DNA from: Asticcacaulis sp.
GTDB lineage: Bacteria; Pseudomonadota; Alphaproteobacteria; Caulobacterales; Caulobacteraceae
NCBI RefSeq assembly: GCF_020217185.1
Contig: NZ_JAIWNX010000015.1
Location: forward strand, 1-10,000
Length of the DNA: 10,000 nt
Reading direction: 5' to 3'
A model generated the notes under the pieces. It was not told where the DNA came from and did no database searches. It saw nothing but the letters and a program-made list of their open reading frames with translations. Below are positions 6,388 through 10,000 of the stretch, one piece after another. Both the position numbers and the translations under genes were made by a program. The stretch's first letter is position 1, and each line of letters starts with the position of its first letter.

Positions 6388-7827
6388 ATGTCCGCCTCCC
6401 CCCTCGCCGTCGCCCTGCCCGACTCGCTGCGTGATCTCGACCTATCCGCCTGTCAGACGATTCTGGAAGAGGCCCTGAACGGGGCCGACGATGGGGAAAT
6501 CTATTTCGAAACGCGCGAAAGCGAATCACTGGTCTTTGACGACGGGCGGCTGAAACATTCGACCTACGGCGCCGATCAGGGCTTCGGCCTGCGCGTCGTG
6601 GCCGGAGAAACGGTCGGCTTTGCCAATGCGGCCGAATTGTCGGTCGCGGCCGTGCGGCGCGCCGCCGCCGCCGCCGTGCTGGCCAAGCAAGGGCAAGCGG
6701 TCAGTCTGAGCCTGTCCACGGCCCCGGCGCGCTCCAACAGCCATCATTATGGCGACCACGATCCCATCGGGTCGATGCCGTTCGCCGACAAGATCGCGCT
6801 GCTGGAAGCCATTAATGACTATGCCCGCAGCCGGCACTCGGGTGTGGTGCAGGTCTCGGCCTCGGTCGCCGCCGATCAGCGCCACATCACCATCCTGCGG
6901 GCGGGTGGCGAGGTCTATCACGACTACCGCCCGCTGGTGCGCCTGTCGGTCGGTGTGTCGGTTGAAAAGGACGGCCACCGCGAAAGCGCGTCGGCGGGCG
7001 GCGGCGGGCGCATCGCGCTCGACTTGCTCAGCGATCCGGCATACTGGCAGGCGCAGGTCGATGAGGCCCTGCGGCAGGCCCTGATCAGCCTGGAGGCCAA
7101 ACCGGCCCCGACAGGGGAGATGGATATTGTGCTGGGGCCCGGCTGGCCCGGCGTGCTGCTGCATGAGGCGGTGGGCCACGGCCTTGAGGGCGATTTCAAC
7201 CGCAAGGGCACCTCGGCCTTTTCCGGCAAGATGGGCCAGCAGGTGGCCGCAAAGGGCGTCACCGTGGTCGATGACGGCACGATTGCCGATGCGCGCGGCT
7301 CGCTCAATATGGACGACGAAGGCACCCCGACCCACGCCACCACGCTGATCGAGGACGGCATTCTGGTCGGTTACATGCACGACCGGCTGTCGGCGCGTCA
7401 GATGGGCGTGGCCCCGACCGGCAATGGCCGGCGTCAGTCCTATGCCCATCCGCCCCTGCCCCGCATGACCAATACCTTCATGAAGGGCGGTCAGGACAGG
7501 CTGTCCGACATGATCGCGTCGACCCAACGCGGCCTCTATGCGGTCAATTTCGGCGGCGGTCAGGTCGATATCACCAATGGCAAGTTCGTCTTTCAGTGCA
7601 CCGAGGCCTATCTGATCGAAGACGGTCAGGTGACGGCCCCGGTCAAGGGCGCGTCGCTGATCGGTGACGGCCCGGCGGTTATGCGTCAGGTCGAAATGAT
7701 CGGCGATGATTTCAAATTCGATCCCGGCGTCGGCACCTGCGGCAAGGCGGGTCAAAGCCTGCCGGTCGGCATCGGCCAGCCCAGCCTGAAGATCGGTGGC
7801 CTGACGGTAGGGGGCACGGCGGCATAA
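6388..7827 (+). CDS. tldD: metalloprotease TldD
   Basis: A 479-aa protein, nearly the length of E. coli TldD (about 481). The zinc-binding HExxxH motif is HEAVGH at 259-264, followed by GLEGDFNRKG. The C-terminal region has the conserved GTCGKAGQSLPVGIGQPSLKIGGLTVGG (449-476) with Cys451 as a further metal ligand candidate. In E. coli TldD forms a heterodimer with TldE (PmbA), where TldD carries the active site; the pair matures microcin B17 and trims unfolded peptides in the cytoplasm. No tldE is next to it here. The ATG at 6388 begins MSASPLAVALPDSL, shortly before the conserved N-terminal domain; the frame is open 148 codons upstream but that stretch is unlike the family. tldD divergent from or near coxB recurs in alphaproteobacteria (from memory), so linkage need not mean shared function. 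Confidence 0.97.
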   Translation: MSASPLAVALPDSLRDLDLSACQTILEEALNGADDGEIYFETRESESLVFDDGRLKHSTYGADQGFGLRVVAGETVGFANAAELSVAAVRRAAAAAVLAKQGQAVSLSLSTAPARSNSHHYGDHDPIGSMPFADKIALLEAINDYARSRHSGVVQVSASVAADQRHITILRAGGEVYHDYRPLVRLSVGVSVEKDGHRESASAGGGGRIALDLLSDPAYWQAQVDEALRQALISLEAKPAPTGEMDIVLGPGWPGVLLHEAVGHGLEGDFNRKGTSAFSGKMGQQVAAKGVTVVDDGTIADARGSLNMDDEGTPTHATTLIEDGILVGYMHDRLSARQMGVAPTGNGRRQSYAHPPLPRMTNTFMKGGQDRLSDMIASTQRGLYAVNFGGGQVDITNGKFVFQCTEAYLIEDGQVTAPVKGASLIGDGPAVMRQVEMIGDDFKFDPGVGTCGKAGQSLPVGIGQPSLKIGGLTVGGTAA

Positions 7828-7843
7828 CCGTGATCCGTCACGG
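7828..7843 (+). other. stem-loop directly after tldD
   Basis: CCGTGA-TCCG-TCACGG is a perfect 6-bp stem with a 4-nt loop beginning right after the tldD stop codon. The following bases (GTATGGTAAAGCC) are not U-rich, so termination by this element alone is doubtful. It may protect the 3' end of the mRNA. Confidence 0.35.
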
Positions 7844-7857
7844 GTATGGTAAAGCCT

Positions 7858-7866
7858 TGTTATACT
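7858..7866 (+). promoter_or_regulatory. candidate extended -10 promoter of the receptor-like gene
   Basis: TGT-TATACT has the TGN extension and 5 of 6 matches to TATAAT. No good -35 is present 17 bp upstream. A start near 7873 would give a leader of about 109 nt containing the hairpin at 7923-7947. An alternative is TTGTCA (7899-7904), 17 bp, CATATT (7922-7927). Confidence 0.3.
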
Positions 7867-7922
7867 TTGCCTATTGCTCACTTTACGCACGGGTGAACTT
7901 GTCATTTGGCGCTTAAAGCGGC

Positions 7923-7947
7923 ATATTGTCCGCAAAAGGCGCAATAT
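7923..7947 (+). other. leader hairpin upstream of the receptor-like gene
   Basis: ATATTG pairs with CAATAT, and inside it CGC pairs with GCG around an AAAAG loop, leaving a 2-nt bulge (TC) on the 5' side. This gives about nine base pairs, 35 nt before the start codon. It could modulate translation if transcription starts at the upstream candidate; if the downstream candidate is used, the hairpin overlaps the -10 box instead. Confidence 0.35.
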
Positions 7948-7981
7948 CGCGCCGGTTTTTCTGCAAGCGTGATGGGGTCTT

Positions 7982-9955
7982 ATGCGGCTGTTGTGGCTGA
8001 CATCGGTGTGTGCGCTGGCTTTATTGCCGGTTCAGGCGACTGCGGCGGACACGCTGAGCACGGCGGCCAGCTATACGGCCTCAGACTTTGTCGGTAAGCC
8101 GGTGCAATCGGCCGCCGACGCGCTGAAATACATTCCCAACTTCATCGTCACCGGATCGGGCGGGTCTTCCAATGTGCTGATCGACGGTCAGCGCCCGTCG
8201 GACACCAATGACGCCCTGACACGTCTGCCGCTGAACCAGATTGAGCGCATCGAACGCATCGCCGCCGGCAACGGCAATTACGACATGCAGGGCCATAGCG
8301 AGCTGATCAACATCGTGCGCAAGTCGATGTCGAAGCCCGTTATTACCATCCACTCCTCGGCCAACATCTATCCGGACGGCAAGATCAAACCGCAGGTCGG
8401 CTTCACGTGGCAGAAGAACCAGAACGGCCGCAATCTCGAAGCCGGTCTGAGCCTCTATCAGAACCATGACGAAGGCACTGGCCACGGCGACAAATACACC
8501 ACCTATGCCGATGGCACGACGCGGCATCAGGCGCTTGATTCCAAGGGGCAGAGCGAAGGGGCTGAGGTGCGCGCCGCCTGGGGTGGCCCGGCCAGTGGCG
8601 GCCGCCTCGATGTCAATGGGGCCATGCGCTACAACCGCTCGGCCTTTGATGCCGTCTATGAAAACGGCGTCACCGAGTACGAGCAGCGCCAGAACGCCAA
8701 TCTGACGCAGGAAGTGTCCGGGCGTTACGAAAAGGCGCTAAACAAAAGGTTCAAGCTGAACCTCAACCTGTGGGGCAAGCGCAATGTCAGCGACAGCCGC
8801 ACCGACCATCAGAAGCCGGACGAGGTTTCGACCTACAGCGAGGACAAGGATACCCGCGAAGGGTCGCTGGCGGCGCAGGCCACCTGGCACTATTCCAAGG
8901 CCCTGATGCTTCAGGCCGGGGCCGAGAGTCGCTTCAACCGCTTCGATGCCGAAAGCCTGTCTGTCGGTTCGTGGCTGGACGAGAACACGAGTCCGGAAAC
9001 CGGACGCACGCGCGGCGAAGAACAGCGCGGGTCGCTCTACGTCTCAGGCAACTGGCGGCCGAACGAGACGCTCAGCATAGACAGCGGGCTGGCCGTCGAA
9101 AGCATGACCTTCCGCCATCGCGGCACCTATGCGGCCGAGCGCAGCTATGAATACCCCAAGCCGCGCCTCAGCCTGCAATGGAAGCCTGACAAGGTGTTTC
9201 AGGTGCGCCTCAGCCGTGCCCGCGAAGTCGGCTATATGGGGTACTGGGACTTTGTGTCGATTGCCGAGTGGCAGTATGAACGCCCCGATCAGTTGCTCTA
9301 TCCGCTCAACCTTGTCCCCTATCGCCAGTGGTCGAACGAATTCAGCGTCGATTATCGCTTCTGGGAAAAGGGACAGTTGGCGCTCAGCTTTGAACGCAAC
9401 GACATCGACGATGCCGTCGAGCGCGTGCCCCTCTATACTCAGAAGGGCGACATAGAGGACATCATTGGCAATGTCGGCGATGGCGCCAATCAGCAGATTT
9501 CGACGCGCCTCAGCGTGCCGATAGATGACTATCTCGAAAACGGTATGATCCGGCTGAATGCCACCTGGTACGATTCCGAAATCACCGATCCGATAACGGG
9601 GCTGAAACGCCGCATCTCCGGGCAGACGCCGCGCACCTTGTCATTGAGCTTCAATCAGGACCGACCGGGTATGTCGTGGGGCTGGTCGGTGGACAGCGGC
9701 TGGAACAATACCAGCTGGCGCGCCAGAGAAATCAGCCAGTCCGAAGGCTCGCCGTGGGTCAGCCTCTATGCGGAGTTCAAGCCGTCGCCCAAGCTGTCGG
9801 TACGCACGGAATTGCAGAACCTCGGTGCCCGCACCACGCGCTATGACGTGACGCGCTATGAAGGTCTGCGGTCGGGTAGCGCGCTGTCCTATGAGGAATC
9901 GACGCAGCGCGACTCCGAACCGAAGCTCTACCTGCGCATCCGGAACGAGCTTTAA
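7982..9955 (+). CDS. TonB-dependent receptor-like outer membrane protein (plug plus beta-barrel)
   Basis: A 657-aa protein. The signal peptide is residues 1-21 (MRLLW...QATA). A plug domain follows at about 38-117: AADALKYIPNF, then VLIDGQRPSD, then IERIERIAAGNGNYDMQGHSELINIVRK. These are typical plug motifs of TonB-dependent receptors. Residues from about 118 on show alternating polar/aromatic beta-strand patterning, suiting an outer-membrane barrel. Only about 16 residues separate the signal peptide from the plug; ADTLST could be a TonB box but this is a guess. The C-terminus ends LYLRIRNEL, lacking the usual final aromatic residue. The ATG at 7982 is fixed by an in-frame TGA four codons upstream and by the signal peptide. 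No neighbouring regulator, transporter or enzyme indicates a substrate, so ligand is unknown. It seems transcribed on its own. Confidence 0.85.
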   Translation: MRLLWLTSVCALALLPVQATAADTLSTAASYTASDFVGKPVQSAADALKYIPNFIVTGSGGSSNVLIDGQRPSDTNDALTRLPLNQIERIERIAAGNGNYDMQGHSELINIVRKSMSKPVITIHSSANIYPDGKIKPQVGFTWQKNQNGRNLEAGLSLYQNHDEGTGHGDKYTTYADGTTRHQALDSKGQSEGAEVRAAWGGPASGGRLDVNGAMRYNRSAFDAVYENGVTEYEQRQNANLTQEVSGRYEKALNKRFKLNLNLWGKRNVSDSRTDHQKPDEVSTYSEDKDTREGSLAAQATWHYSKALMLQAGAESRFNRFDAESLSVGSWLDENTSPETGRTRGEEQRGSLYVSGNWRPNETLSIDSGLAVESMTFRHRGTYAAERSYEYPKPRLSLQWKPDKVFQVRLSRAREVGYMGYWDFVSIAEWQYERPDQLLYPLNLVPYRQWSNEFSVDYRFWEKGQLALSFERNDIDDAVERVPLYTQKGDIEDIIGNVGDGANQQISTRLSVPIDDYLENGMIRLNATWYDSEITDPITGLKRRISGQTPRTLSLSFNQDRPGMSWGWSVDSGWNNTSWRAREISQSEGSPWVSLYAEFKPSPKLSVRTELQNLGARTTRYDVTRYEGLRSGSALSYEESTQRDSEPKLYLRIRNEL

Positions 9956-9973
9956 GCCCTTCACATTCAACAC

Positions 9974-10000
9974 AAAAAACCCCGGCGGTAGTCACCGCCG
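9974..10000. terminator. probable bidirectional intrinsic terminator (cut by the window edge)
   Basis: Six As (9974-9979) precede CCC and a perfect 7-bp stem CGGCGGT-AGTC-ACCGCCG (9983-9989 with 9994-10000). On the minus strand this gives a stem followed by GGGGTTTTTT, a good terminator for a leftward gene beyond the edge. For the receptor-like gene the matching U-run would have to lie past base 10000. Confidence 0.6.

Noticed and set aside
6526..7944. A 472-codon minus-strand open frame opposite tldD
   Set aside because: Shadow of tldD; no motif, no start signal, and it runs through the conserved HEAVGH coding region.

Overview
The window holds a conserved alphaproteobacterial aa3-type cytochrome c oxidase (complex IV) gene cluster on the minus strand (about 6004 down to 1). 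Upstream of it and pointing away are tldD and a gene for an outer-membrane TonB-receptor-like protein, both on the plus strand. The high-GC coding style, the gene order coxB-coxA-ctaB-small membrane gene-ctaG-coxC-DUF983-SURF1, the divergent tldD and the single plug-barrel receptor all fit Alphaproteobacteria, most likely Caulobacterales. That placement is inference from gene order and protein style; no database search was done.

Minus strand, in transcription order: coxB (subunit II, CuA site, unusual Ala-rich C-terminal tail), coxA (subunit I, complete heme a / a3-CuB ligand set, His-rich N-terminus), an intergenic stretch with a convincing intrinsic terminator, ctaB (heme O synthase), a 57-residue single-span membrane protein, ctaG (Cox11-type CuB chaperone), a 183-bp gap, coxC (subunit III), a DUF983 zinc-ribbon membrane protein, and the first 24 codons of a SURF1-family gene that leaves the window. 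Small-gene/ctaG and DUF983/SURF1 overlap by ATGA, and coxC/DUF983 are 2 bp apart. The cluster therefore supplies the three core subunits, heme O for heme A synthesis, CuB insertion and a SURF1 assembly factor. Heme A synthase (ctaA) is not in the window.

The 383-bp region 6005-6387 between coxB and tldD has no convincing gene. It contains divergent promoter candidates and several symmetric elements, including a 13-bp inverted repeat beside the putative coxB -35 box and a 7-bp hairpin with a GCAA loop.

Plus strand: tldD is a full-length zinc metalloprotease subunit (HEAVGH motif). After a 154-bp gap with a leader hairpin comes a 657-aa protein with a signal peptide, a TonB-receptor-type plug and a beta-barrel. 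A probable bidirectional terminator sits at the right edge.

No tRNA, rRNA, CRISPR array, insertion sequence or prophage gene was seen. The window is mostly ordinary conserved respiratory DNA. I found no wholly new system. The points most worth a second look are the terminator that splits the cox operon, the small membrane protein, the DUF983 gene, the structured coxB-tldD spacer and the receptor-like protein.
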